This document shows, piece after piece, positions 20,674-30,304 of a stretch of 42,993 nucleotides of DNA. The notes below the pieces were generated by a model. It was given only the letters and a program-made list of their open reading frames with translations, had not been told where the DNA came from and searched no databases. The number at the start of each line of letters is the position of its first letter. The first letter of the stretch is position 1. The stretch is from NCBI GenBank assembly GCA_923184405.1, contig OV299793.1, positions 2,081,935-2,124,927 on the forward strand, written 5' to 3'. Made by a program: the position numbers and the translations under genes. This DNA comes from Neisseria meningitidis. GTDB lineage: Bacteria > Pseudomonadota > Gammaproteobacteria > Burkholderiales > Neisseriaceae.

Positions 20674-23600
20674 ATGCGCTTCACACATACCATCCCATTT
20701 TGTTCCGTATTGTCCACACACGGTCTTTTTGCCGTTTCACCTGCTCACTCATCCATTGTCCGCAACGATGTCGATTACCAATATTTTCGCGACTTTGCCG
20801 AAAATAAAGGCGCGTTCGCCGTAGGTGCAAGCAATATTTCCATCCAAGACAAGCTGGCAAAATATTAGGCAGGGTTCTCAACGGCATCCCCATGCCCGAC
20901 TTCCGAGTCAGCAACCGACAAACCGCCATCGCCACCCTGATTCACCCCCAATACGTCAACAGTGTCAAACACAACGTCGGCTACGGTTCCATACAATTCG
21001 GCAACGACACCCAAAATCCAGAAGAACAAGCCTATACCTACCGCCTCGTATCACGCAACCCGCACCCGGACTACGACTACCACCTTCCCCGCCTCAACAA
21101 ACTGGTTACCGAAATCTCACCTGCCGCACTCAGCAACGTACCCTTGCTTGGAAACGGCCAGCCAAAGGCCAATGCCTACCTCGATACCGACCGCTTCCCC
21201 TACTTTGTACGACTCGGCTCAGGCACGCAACAAGTCCGCAAAGCAGACGGCACGCGTACACAAACCGCCCCGGCATACCAATACCTGACAGGCGGCACGC
21301 CGCTGAAAGTATTGGGGTTCCAAAACCACGGCTTACTCGTCGGCGACAGCCTGACCGACCAACCCTTAACACCTACGCAATCGCCGGAGACAGCGGTTCC
21401 CCCCTGTTTGCCTTCGACAAGCATGAAAACCGCTGGGTGCTTGCGGGCGTACTCAGCACCTACGCAAACTTCGATAATTTCTTCAACAAATACATCGTCA
21501 CGCAACCCGAATTCATCCGTTCCACCATCCGCCAATACGAAACCCGGCTGGATGTCGGGCTGACCACCAACGAACTCATATGGCGCGACAACGGTAATGG
21601 CGACAGCACCCTGCAAGGGATCAACGAACGCATCACCCTGCCCATTGCAAACCCTTCGCTTGCCCCACAAAACGACAGCAGGCACATGCCGTCTGAAGAT
21701 GCCAACAAAACGCTCATCCTATCCAGCAGGTTCGACAACAAAACACTGATGCTGGCAGACAATATCAACCAAGGCGCAGGCGCATTGCAGTTCGACAACA
21801 ACTTCACCGTCGTCGGTAAAAACCACACATGGCAAGGTGCAGGCGTTATCGTAGCCGACGGCAAACGCGTCTTCCGGCAAGTCAGCAACCCCAAAGGCGA
21901 AAGGCTCTCCAAACTGGGCGCAGGCACGCTTATCGCCAACGGACAAGGCATCAACCAGGGCGACATCAGCATCGAGAAGGCACTGTCGTACTCGCCCAAA
22001 AGCTGCTTCAGACGGCAGCAAACAAGCATTCAACCAAGTCGGCATCACCAGCGGCAGGGGCACGGCCGTCCTCGCCGACAGCCAGCAAATCAAATCCGAA
22101 AACCTCTATTTCGGCTTCAGGGGCGGACGGCTCGACCTCAACAGCAACAACCTTGCCTTTACCCATATCCGCCATGCGGACGGCGGCGCGCAGATCGTCA
22201 ACCACAACCCTGACCAAGCCGCGACACTGACGCTGACCGGCAACCCCGTCCTCAGTCCTGAGCATGTCAGTGGGTGCAATGGGGCAACCGTCCGCAAGGC
22301 AACGCGGCGGTTTACGAATACATCAACCCGCACCGCAACCGTCGGACCGACTACTTCATACTCAAACCCGGCGGCAACCCGCGCGAATTTTTCCCGTTAA
22401 ATATGGAAAACTCAACAAGCTGGCAATTTATCGGCAACAACAGGCAACAGGCCGCCAAACAAGTCGCCCAAGCCGAAAATGCCCGCCCCGACCTAATTAC
22501 CTCCGGCGGATACTTGGGTGAGAACGCGCAAACGGGCAAAGCCGCACCGAGTTACAGCAAAACCAATATCGAATGGGTGAATGGTCCAAACACCCCACAC
22601 AAGCCCTCGCCCTATACGAATACGCCAACCCGCACAGGGGCAGGCGTACCGACGATTACCGCCTCAAAGAAGGCGGCAACCCCAGCGCCTACTTCCCATG
22701 GAATGCCTACAGCACCCAAGACTGGGAATTTCTCGGACATGACAAGCGAAGCAGCCATAGAAAAAAACCGCCATATCGCAAATGCCGCCGTATACGGCCG
22801 GCCCGAATACCGTTACAACGGCGCACTCAACCTGCACTATCGTCCCAAACGCACCGACAGCACGCTGTTGCTCAACGGCGGCATGAACCTTAACGGGGAA
22901 GTCTTGATTGAGGGCGGCAATATGATTGTGTCAGGCAGGCCCGTACCCCATGCCTACGACCACCAGGCCAAACGCGAACCCGTTCTTGAAAACGAATGGA
23001 CCGACGGCAGCTTCAAGGCTGCACGGTTCACCCTACGAAACCATGCCCGACTGACAGCAGGGCGCAATACCGCGCATCTCGACGGCGACATAACCGCATA
23101 CAATCTGTCCGGCATCGACCTCGGCTTTATCCAAGGCAAAACACCGGAATGCTACCGCTCCTACCATAGCGGCAGCACCCACTGCACACCCAACGCCGTT
23201 TTAAAAGCCGAAAACTATCGTGCACTACCTGTAACGCAAGTACGCGGCGACATTACCCTTAACGACCGTTCAGAGCTCCGCCTGGGCAAAGCACACCTGT
23301 ACGGCAGCATCCGTGAAGGCAAAGACACCGCAGTCCGCATGGAAGCAGACAGCAACTGGACACTTTCCCAGTCCAGCCACACAGGCGCACTGACGCTTGA
23401 CGGCGCACAAATTACCCTGAACCCCGATTTCGCCAATAATACACACAACAACCGCTTCAACACACTGACCGTCAACGGCACACTTGACGGGTTCGGCACA
23501 TTCCGATTCCTGAATGGCATCGTCCGAAAACAAAATGCCCCCCTCAAACTGGAAAGGGACAGCCGCAGCGCATTCCAAATCCACGTCAAAAACACCGGAC

Positions 23601-25140
23601 AAGAACCTCAAACAACCGAATCGCTTGCACTTGTGAGCCTCAATCCGAAACACAGCCACCAAGCCCGATTCACCCTCCAAAACGGCTATGACCGATTTGG
23701 GTGCCTACCGCTACATCCTCCGCAAAAACAACAACGGATACAGCCTGTACAACCCGCTCAAAGAGGCCGAACTTCAAATTGAAGCCACGCGTGCGGAACA
23801 TGAGCGCAACCAACAGGCATACAACCAATTACAGGCAACCGACATCAGCAGACAGGTTCAACATGACTCTGACGCGACCAGGTAGGCACTACAGGCCTGG
23901 CAGAACAGTCAAACCGAACTTGCCCGCATCGACAGCCAAGTCAATATCTGTCCGCCCAATTGAAACAGACAGACCCGCTAATAAGCATTCTGACGCGTGC
24001 CCAAAACCTGTGTGCCGCACAAGGATACAGTGTCGATATCTGCCGTCAGGTTGCCAAAGCCGCCGACACGAACGACCTGACACTCTTCGAAACCGAACTG
24101 GATACGTATATAGAACGTGTAGAAATGGCCGAATCCGAACTTGACAAAGCACGGCAAGGCGGCGATGCGCAAGCCGTCAGAAACAGCCCGGCACGCCTAC
24201 CTGAACGCACTCAACCGTCTGTCCCGACAAATCCACGGTTTGAAAACCGGCGTTGCCGGCATCCGTATGCCGAACCTGGCCGAACTGATCATGCGGTCGG
24301 CTAACACCGCCGTTTCCGAACAGGCCGCCGACAATACACGTAGGCAACAGGCGGGACGCCGCATCGACCGCCACCTTACCGATCCGCAGCAGCAAAACAT
24401 CTGGCTGGAAAACGGTACGCAACAAACCGACTACCATAGCGGCACACACCGTCCCTACCAACAAACTACCAGCTATGCACATATCGGCATCCAAATAAGC
24501 ATCACCGACCGTCTCAGTGTCGGTACGATTTTCACCGATGAGCGCACAAACAACCGTTTTGATGAAGGCGTATCCGCCCGAAACCGCAGCAACGGCGCAC
24601 ATCTGTTCGTCAAAGGGGAAAACGGCGCACTCTTTGCCGCGGCAGATTTAGGCTACAGCAACATCCGTACCCGATTTACCGATTATGACGGGGCTGCCGT
24701 CCGCCGCCACGCATGGGATGCAGGCATCAACACTGGCATCAAAATCGATACCAGCATCAACCTCAGACCCTATGAAAGCATCCGTATAAACCGCAGCAAC
24801 GGCAAATGGTACGTACTCGACGGCGCAGAGATAAACAGCCCGGCGCAAATCAAACACATGGCATGCCAGCATCCGTCTCGATAAAACCGTCGAACTGGGT
24901 CAAGCCAAGCTGACCCCCGCTTTCAGCAGCGATTACTACCATACCCGCCAAAACAGCGGTTCCGCCCTCAGCGTCAACGACCGTACCTTACTGCAGCAAG
25001 CCGCCCACGGCACACTGCATACCCTGCAAATCGACGCCGGATACAAAGGCTGGAACGCCAAACTTCATGCCGCTTACGGCAAAGACAGCAACACCGCCCG
25101 CCACAAACAGGCAGGAATCAAAATAGGCTACAACTGGTAA
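20674..25140 (+). pseudogene. ausI: AusI/MspA serine-protease autotransporter, multiple frameshifts
   Basis: Surface autotransporter of the S6 (IgA protease-like) family; in meningococci it is an immunogenic surface protein. The start MRFTHTIPFCSVLSTHGLFA gives a signal peptide, then DYQYFRDFAENKGAFAVGAS, the catalytic His in VNSVKHNVGYG, the Asp region HPDYDYHLPRLNKLV and the nucleophile Ser in AGDSGSPLFAFDKH (near 21390). A beta-helix passenger follows (DNINQGAGALQFDNNFTVVG, LNGGMNLNGEVLIEGGNMIV) and a C-terminal barrel (TSYAHIGIQISITDRLSVG) ending GIKIGYNW, with the terminal aromatic needed for assembly. About 1,430-1,480 residues when repaired. Breaks lie near 20865, 21370, 21995, 22262, 22590, 22660, 23690, 23880, 24170 and 24855. 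It shares a 25-base identical block with app, in opposite orientation. Expression of this gene is reported to vary among strains. Confidence 0.85.
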
Positions 25141-25153
25141 CAAGCCGATAAAA

Positions 25154-25185
25154 ATGCCGTCCGGAACCCGCGTTTCAGACGGCAT
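25154..25185 (+). terminator. DUS-based terminator after ausI
   Basis: A degenerate ATGCCGTCCGGAA at 25154 pairs with TTCAGACGGCAT at 25174-25185 soon after the ausI stop. The following 186 bases up to mgtE hold a possible -10 (TAGAAT at 25221-25226) but no clear -35. Confidence 0.65.
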
Positions 25186-25371
25186 TTGCGTTAAAAATAG
25201 TAAACCGTTCCAAAAGGGAGTAGAATAGTGCCGTTTCCAACCCTGCGCCTGTACCGTCAGGCTTTTATTATGGACCTTCCCAGTTCGTTTTTACTGAACG
25301 CCCCTTCCGATTCCAAACGACAATAACCATCCCGCCGGAATGCCTCCCCGCACACGACGGGCGGAGCATTT

Positions 25372-26825
25372 ATGAGCATCGAACAAACTCCTCCGACACC
25401 ACGACAACGAAGGAATCAAAACCATGCCGAACGCCGTTCCGCTGATTTCGACCGTGTCCACTCCCTCTGCGAAATCCTCGAACCTGCCTTTGAACAAATC
25501 GAAAACGGCACACCGCTCGAAGACGCGCCGCTGCGCGACAAGCTGACCGAGCTGACCGTCCTCTTGAGCGAGCTGCACCCTGCCGACGTGGCGGCAGTGT
25601 TGGAATCGCTGCCGCCGCGCGAACGCAATATCGTCTGGATTCTGGTCAAACCGGAAGACGACGGCGAAGTCTTGCTGGAAGTGTCCGATGCGGTGCGCGA
25701 AACGCTGATCGAGTCGATGGACAAAGACGAATTGTTGGCGGCGGTCGATGATTTGGACGCGGACGAATTGGCGGAGCTGGCAGACGATTTGCCGCACCAA
25801 GTGGTTTATGAAGCCCTGCAGACGCGCGACGAGGAAGAGCGCGCACAAGTCAAAGCGGCAATGTCCTACGAAGACAACCAAGTCGGTGCGATTATGGACT
25901 TCGAGTTGGTCAGCATCCGCGCCGATGTCGCCTGTGAAGTGGTGCTGCGCTATCTGCGCCGCTTCGACAGCCTGCCCGACCATACCGACAAGATTTTTGT
26001 GGTCGATGAAAACGACGTACTGCAAGGCGTGCTGCCCATCCGCAAACTTTTGGTCGCCGATCCCGAAGATTTGGTGGAAAACGTGATGGCGAAAGATGTC
26101 GTGCGTTTCCGCGCCGAAGACGACGTGGAAGAAGCAGCGCAGGCATTCGAACGCTATGACTTGGTTACCGCGCCCGTCGTCGATGAAAACAAAAAGCTCA
26201 TCGGCAGGGTGACCGTTGACGAAATGGTGGACGTGATCCGCGAAGAATCCGAAGCGGATATGTTGAACATGGCAGGTTTGCAGGAAGAGGAAGACCTGTT
26301 CGCCCCCGTCTTGGATTCCGTCAAAAACCGCTGGATGTGGCTCGCCGTCAACCTCTGCACCGCCTTCCTCGCCAGCCGCGTCATCGGCGCGTTTGAACGC
26401 AGCATCGAAAAAATCGTCGCACTCGCCGCGCTGATGCCCATCGTCGCCGGCATCGGCGGCAACTCGGGCAACCAGACGATTACCATGATTGTCCGCGCGA
26501 TGGCGATGGGGCAACTGACAGGCATGCAGGCAGGCAGGCTGTTGAAAAAGAAGTCGGTGTCGCCTTGGTCAACGGCATCATTTGGGGAACGGTCATGGGC
26601 GCAGTATCTTGGCTGCTTTACGGCAGCCTCGGCATCGGGCTGGTTATGATTGCCGCGATGACGCTCAACCTCCTGCTGGCGGCAACCGTCGGCGTATTAA
26701 TTCCCGTGGTAATGGAAAAGTTCGGACGCGATCCCGCACTGGGCAGCTCGGTGCTGATTACCGCCGTTACCGACTCCGGCGGCTTCCTGATTTTCTTGGG
26801 GCTCGCCACCCTATTCCTGCTTTAA
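25372..26825 (+). pseudogene. mgtE: Magnesium transporter MgtE, one frameshift
   Basis: Dimeric Mg2+ channel gated by cytosolic Mg2+. The N-terminal MgtE_N domain (ELHPADVAAVLESLPPRERN, DDLDADELAELADDLPHQVV) is followed by two CBS domains (VSIRADVACEVVLRYLRR to VDENDVLQGVLPIRKLL, and VMAKDVVRFRAEDDVEEAAQ to VDENKKLIGRVTVDEMV), the plug helix, then five membrane helices with the pore motif GGNSGNQTITMIVRAMA. Ends SDSGGFLIFLGLATLFLL-like. 484 residues when repaired. The only break is one A missing from a run near 26545 (LLKK|EVGVALVNG), a typical homopolymer deletion. The start lies at the first ATG, with GGAGC 8 bases upstream. No M-box riboswitch was recognised upstream. Confidence 0.92.
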
Positions 26826-26847
26826 ATGCCGTCTGAACCGCGCAAAA

Positions 26848-26885
26848 ATGCCGTCTGAAGCCCGGAGAAGCTCTTCAGACGGCAT
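26848..26885. terminator. Bidirectional DUS-pair terminator between mgtE and hslO
   Basis: ATGCCGTCTGAA at 26848-26859 pairs with TTCAGACGGCAT at 26874-26885; a further AT-DUS copy at 26826-26837 overlaps the mgtE stop region. The genes converge here, so one hairpin can serve both. Confidence 0.85.
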
Positions 26886-26912
26886 TTGACTATTTATCCT
26901 TGTTGCACAAGA

Positions 26913-27821
26913 TTATTGGACGGTATGCCGGGGCAGCCCTTTGGCAACGCCGACCACATCCTCCCCGAACAGCGCGTTGACATCGGTTTCGTCAAACACA
27001 TATTTGCTGTGGCAGAAATCGCAATCGACTTCGATGCTGCCTTGTTCCACCACCACGCCGCCGACTTCTTCCCCGCCCAGCATCAACAGCATATCGCTGA
27101 CTTTGCCGCGCGAACAGGTGCATGAAAATTCAAACGTTTCCGGCTCGAACACGCGCGGCGGCGTTTCGTGGAACAAGCGGTACAAAACATGTTGCGCATC
27201 CAATTCTGCCAACTCGCCCGCCGTCAGCGTGCGCGCCAGCGTACTGACGTGTTCCCATGCCTCTTCATCCAACACCTCTTCAGGCAGACGCTGCACCAGC
27301 AGACCGCCCGCCGCTTCATCGCTTGCAGACAGGACGATGTGCGTATCAAGCTGTTCGGAACGTTTCATATAGTTCATCAACATTTGCGCGATACCGTCGC
27401 CTTCCAAAGGCACTACGCCCTGCCAGGGTTCGCCGTCTTTGGGCTGCAGCGTCAGCACGAATACGCCGCCCCCGCCCAAAAGATCGACCAAACTTTCATC
27501 TTCACCGATTTCTGCCGCCTCGTCCCACCGCGCGGTCGCACGGACGGTACGGTCGGAAGTCGCTTCCGCAACCAGCATTTTCAGCCGCCCCTGCCCCTGA
27601 ACCTGCACAATCAGCGTGCCTTCGTTTTTGAGGTTGCCCGACAGCAGAACACCGGCAGCCAACAGCTCGCCCAAGGCGCGGCGGATGGCGGCGGGATAGT
27701 TTTTCTGTTTTACAATGTGCTGCCACTCGTTTTCCGGACGGACGTGCAGCCCGCGCACGGGCATATCGTCGAAGATAAAGCGGGTACGCACATCGGCGCG
27801 GTTGATGGCGGTTTGATTCAT
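26913..27821 (-). CDS. hslO: Redox-regulated chaperonin Hsp33
   Basis: Cytosolic holdase activated by oxidation: four cysteines bind zinc when reduced and form two disulfides under oxidative stress, unmasking substrate-binding surface. Intact at 302 residues. Start MNQTAINRADVRTRFIFDDM at 27821 is chosen over an upstream in-frame ATG at 27914 because family proteins begin near RTRFIFD and the extra 31 residues are not typical. Core pieces: RALGELLAAGVLLSGNLKNE, GQGRLKMLVAEATSDRTVRA, GEPWQGVVPLEGDGIAQMLM. The zinc centre is visible as SCTCSR and DCDFCHSKY, about 30 residues apart, giving CxC...CxxC. One of only two long genes here with no frame damage. Divergent from nlpC, convergent with mgtE. 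Confidence 0.97.
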   Translation of the reverse strand: MNQTAINRADVRTRFIFDDMPVRGLHVRPENEWQHIVKQKNYPAAIRRALGELLAAGVLLSGNLKNEGTLIVQVQGQGRLKMLVAEATSDRTVRATARWDEAAEIGEDESLVDLLGGGGVFVLTLQPKDGEPWQGVVPLEGDGIAQMLMNYMKRSEQLDTHIVLSASDEAAGGLLVQRLPEEVLDEEAWEHVSTLARTLTAGELAELDAQHVLYRLFHETPPRVFEPETFEFSCTCSRGKVSDMLLMLGGEEVGGVVVEQGSIEVDCDFCHSKYVFDETDVNALFGEDVVGVAKGLPRHTVQ

Positions 27822-27960
27822 GATTTTCTCTGACTGATTGTTCGGATGGCGGCTATATGGTTGCGGTCGGCGCGAAAACAAGACGGACGGCGGATGCGCT
27901 TCCCAAATTATCAATAAATTATATAAAAATCAACATATTAACTCAATCTAACAAGCCGTT

Positions 27961-27989
27961 TTTGCCAAACAGCCGTTTTTTTATATACA
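27961..27989 (+). promoter_or_regulatory. Candidate sigma-70 promoter for nlpC
   Basis: TTTGCC (27961-27966; -35-like) and TATACA (27984-27989; -10-like) at 17-base spacing, about 75 bases before the nlpC ATG. The 243-base divergent gap to hslO is otherwise AT-rich and holds no gene. Confidence 0.4.
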
Positions 27990-28064
27990 ATCAACAAGAT
28001 ATTTTCGACTGATACAGCATAACATCGCACGGCGGCACGATGCCTCCTGCGCGGAAACACCGAT

Positions 28065-28820
28065 ATGGATTCTTTTTTCAAACCGGCAGTTTGGGCGGTT
28101 TTGTGGCTGATGTTTGCCGTCCGCCCCGCCCTTGCCGACGAGTTGACCAACCTGCTCAGCAGCCGCGAGCAGATTCTCAGACAGTTTGCCGAAGACGAAC
28201 AGCCCGTTTTACCCATCAACCGAGCCCCCGCCCGGCGGGCGGGCAATGCCGACGAACTCATCGGCAGCGCGATGGGGCTTAACGAACAGCCCGTTTTACC
28301 CGTCAACCGAGTCCCCGCCCGGCGGGCGGGCAATGCCGACGAACTCATCGGCAACGCGATGGGGCTTAACGAACAGCCCGTTTTACCCGTCAACCGAGCC
28401 CCCGCCCGGCGGGCGGGCAATGCCGACGAACTCATCGGCAACGCGATGGGACTTTTGGGTATTGCCTACCGCTACGGCGGCACATCGGTTTCTACCGGTT
28501 TTGACTGCAGCGGCTTCATGCAGCACATCTTCAAACGCGCCATGGGCATCAACCTGCCGCGCACGTCAGCAGAACAGGCACGGATGGGTACGCTGATGGC
28601 ACGAAGCGAATTGCAGCCCGGGGATATGGTGTTTTTCCGCACGCTCGGCGGCAGCCGCATTTCCCATGTCGGACTTTATATCGGCAACAACCGCTTCATC
28701 CACGCGCCGCGCACGGGGAAAAATATCGAAATCACCAGCCTGAGCCACAAATATTCGAGCGGCAAATACGCGTTCGCCCGCCGGGTCAAGAAAAACGACC
28801 CGTCCCGCTTTCTGAACTGA
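28065..28820 (+). CDS. NlpC/P60 cell-wall peptidase with N-terminal tandem repeats
   Basis: Secreted peptidoglycan endopeptidase of the NlpC/P60 cysteine-protease family, which cuts stem peptides in the periplasm. Intact, 251 residues. The signal peptide (WAVLWLMFAVRPALA) is cleaved near residue 24. A linker SSREQILRQFAE precedes three 29-residue repeats (residues 44-130) of the form EQPVLPVNRAPARRAGNADE plus LIGNAMGL, then the catalytic domain: Cys148 in FDCSGFM, His201 in ISHVGLYIG, His213 in FIHAPRTGKN. ADELIGNAMGLLGIAYRYGG, the last repeat's tail, is also the normal entry to the domain, so the repeat was made by copying the domain's leading edge. The gene lies between hslO (divergent) and a small hypothetical gene 18 bases downstream. 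Confidence 0.95.
   Translation: MDSFFKPAVWAVLWLMFAVRPALADELTNLLSSREQILRQFAEDEQPVLPINRAPARRAGNADELIGSAMGLNEQPVLPVNRVPARRAGNADELIGNAMGLNEQPVLPVNRAPARRAGNADELIGNAMGLLGIAYRYGGTSVSTGFDCSGFMQHIFKRAMGINLPRTSAEQARMGTLMARSELQPGDMVFFRTLGGSRISHVGLYIGNNRFIHAPRTGKNIEITSLSHKYSSGKYAFARRVKKNDPSRFLN
28194..28454 (+). repeat. Three-unit 87-bp in-frame tandem repeat in nlpC-like gene
   Basis: Units at 28194-28280, 28281-28367 and 28368-28454, each 87 bases (29 codons). They are nearly identical: differences include GAC/AAC at the first codon, ATC/GTC in PIN/PVN, GCC/GTC in RAP/RVP, and AGC/AAC in GSAM/GNAM. Each contains a GCCCGGCGGGCGGGC palindromic core, which favours slippage or recombination. Since 87 is a multiple of three, unit gain or loss would change linker length without breaking the gene. 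Confidence 0.95.
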
Positions 28821-28838
28821 TTTCCCAAGGAATACGCA

Positions 28839-29058
28839 ATGAGTATGCCCGAAATGCCCAAATGGTACGACGATGACGGACAGATCGTGTCCTGTACCGA
28901 AAAGGTCAAAGTGATGTCCGAAAATATGGCCGAGCTGTATCAGACGGCACAAGACGCGTTTGAAGACGCGCTGCTGATGGGTTGCGGCGAACGTCAGTTG
29001 CGCGACTACCTGCTCGCGCTGATTGAAGCGTTTGGAAAATCCCTACCGCAAAGTCTGA
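28839..29058 (+). pseudogene. Small conserved hypothetical protein, probable frameshift
   Basis: Starts MSMPEMPKWYDDDGQIVSCT, 18 bases after the nlpC stop with an AAGGAA ribosome site, so likely co-transcribed with it. The middle (EKVKVMSENMAELYQTAQDA) is acidic and helical, with no signal or membrane segment. As read, the frame would run to about 29147, straight through the strong hairpin terminator at 29076-29101, which is implausible. In the next frame RLENPYRKV ends at a TGA (29056-29058), giving about 73 residues, so I place one indel near 29020-29035. Function unknown. Confidence 0.55.
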
Positions 29059-29075
29059 ACACGCCCCGGTTGCTG

Positions 29076-29101
29076 CGGCACGGTTTATCCGTGCCGTTTT
29101 T
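29076..29101 (+). terminator. Strong intrinsic terminator
   Basis: CGGCACGG (29076-29083), loop TTTAT, CCGTGCCG (29089-29096), then TTTTT. A perfect 8-bp GC-rich stem with a T run, ending the nlpC-hypothetical unit. An inverted AT-DUS follows at 29125-29136. Confidence 0.9.
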
Positions 29102-29202
29102 GCGTTTGAGCGCGGCTTCGGCTTTTCAGACGGCATATTTGACGTTATGATTAAACAGTTAACAAGATTTATCACAACGCCGTCAAAAGACAGACACACA
29201 AC

Positions 29203-29547
29203 ATGAACATCATCCGCGCGCTCCTCATCATCCTCGGCTGCCTCGACGCCGACGAAACCGCCGTTTTCCTAGCAGGCATCAAACTGCCCGACAGCATCGT
29301 CGGCATGGGCGTGCTGTTTGCGCTTTTGCAGGCAGGCTGGGTCAAAACGTCTTGACTGCAACAGCTTACCGACGCGCTGATGGCGAATCTGACGCTGTTT
29401 CTCGTGCCGCCCTGCGTGGCGGTCATCAACTATTTCCATTTGATTGCCGACGATTGGTTTTCGATACTGGTTTCCGCCTCCGCCAGCACTTTGTGCGTAC
29501 TGCTGGTTACAGGCAAGGTTCACCGCTGGATACGCAGCATTATCTGA
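29203..29547 (+). pseudogene. lrgA: LrgA/CidA holin-like membrane protein with a nonsense codon
   Basis: Small four-helix membrane protein; the LrgA/CidA family acts with LrgB in control of murein hydrolase activity or export of small metabolites. Begins MNIIRALLIILGCLDADETA, then VFLAGIKLPDSIVGMGVLFA, where LP(G/D)SIVGM is the family hallmark. At 29353-29355 TGA replaces the expected TGG of TSWLQQL; no frame change is needed and the sequence continues LTDALMANLTLFLVPPCVAV to HRWIRSII and a stop at 29545-29547. 114 residues when repaired. The stop overlaps the lrgB start as TGATG. Confidence 0.85.
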
Positions 29548-30238
29548 TGAACGAAATCCTCAGCCAGCCCAGCGTTCTGCTTTTCCTCACGCTTGCCGTG
29601 TACGCGCTTGCGATTATCGTGCGCACGCGCACGGGCATATCTTCTGCAACCCCGTACTCGTCAGCACTATCGTGCTGATTGCCTACCTGAAAACCCTCGA
29701 CAGCGATTATGCCGTGTACCACAACGCCGCGCAATTCACTGATTGTTGCCTGAAACCCGCCGTCGTCGCTCATGCCGTGCCGATCTACCAAAACCGCCGA
29801 ACCATCTGCCACCAGTGGCTGCCCGTCATCGTTTCGCAGCTTGCGGGCAGCGTTACGTGCATTGTTGCGAAATGTCTTTCGCCAAACGGCTGGGCGCGGC
29901 ACGCGAAGTCGTCCTCCCGCTCGCGTCCAAATCTGATACCAACCCCATCGCCATTGAAATCACCCACTCCATCGACGGCATCGCCGCCATTACCGACGCC
30001 ACCGTCATCAGTGCCAATCTGGTGCGGACAGATCGCCGATGACAACGTCCTGAAGAACACAGTCGGCATGCCTTCGTCCGTGGGTATGTCGCTCGGCACG
30101 GCTTCGCACGCGATGGGGATTGACGCCTGGCTCGAACGCAGCCGCCGAATGGCGGCATACGCGGGACTGGGGCTGACGTTCAACGGCGTACTGACCGCGC
30201 TGATTGCGCCGCTGCTCAGCCCCGTTTTGGGATTTTGA
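29547..30238 (+). pseudogene. lrgB: LrgB/CidB family membrane protein, frameshifted
   Basis: Partner of LrgA. Starts MNEILSQPSVLLFLTLAVYA at an ATG that overlaps the lrgA stop (translational coupling). Frame is lost near 29640 (GGCAACATC shortened), then resumes as NPVLVSTIVLIAYLKTL, WLPVIVSQLAGSVT, NPIAIEIT and, in the last frame, MPSSVGMSLGTASHAMGI and LGLTFNGVLTALIAPLLSPV to LGF. The family motif SHAMGT-like SHAMGI is intact. About 231 residues when repaired. Further breaks lie near 29870 and 30024. Confidence 0.85.
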
Positions 30239-30244
30239 ACCCGT

Positions 30245-30276
30245 TTCAGACGGCATTTCAGCCCATGCTGTCTGAA
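30245..30276. terminator. DUS inverted pair after lrgB
   Basis: TTCAGACGGCAT (30245-30256) and ATGCTGTCTGAA (30265-30276, one mismatch) form a hairpin between lrgB and argJ. Confidence 0.7.
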
Positions 30277-30304
30277 CGCCGACACACTCGCAAGGAGAAC
30301 CGTT

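Noticed and set aside
25141..25371. M-box riboswitch upstream of mgtE
   Set aside because: No conserved M-box core or terminator-antiterminator arrangement could be traced.
25291..26514. 407-residue minus-strand frame across mgtE
   Set aside because: His/Gln/Phe-rich shadow; the plus strand gives a full MgtE with CBS and pore motifs.
27168..27833. 221-residue plus-strand frame opposite hslO
   Set aside because: Antisense shadow of an intact Hsp33 gene with its four zinc cysteines.
27938..28441. 167-residue minus-strand frame with tandem repeats across nlpC
   Set aside because: The repetition is the reverse strand of the 87-bp repeat; catalytic NlpC/P60 residues are on the plus strand.
28194..28454. 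Possible CRISPR-like array
   Set aside because: Units are directly adjacent 87-bp copies without spacers, inside a coding frame.
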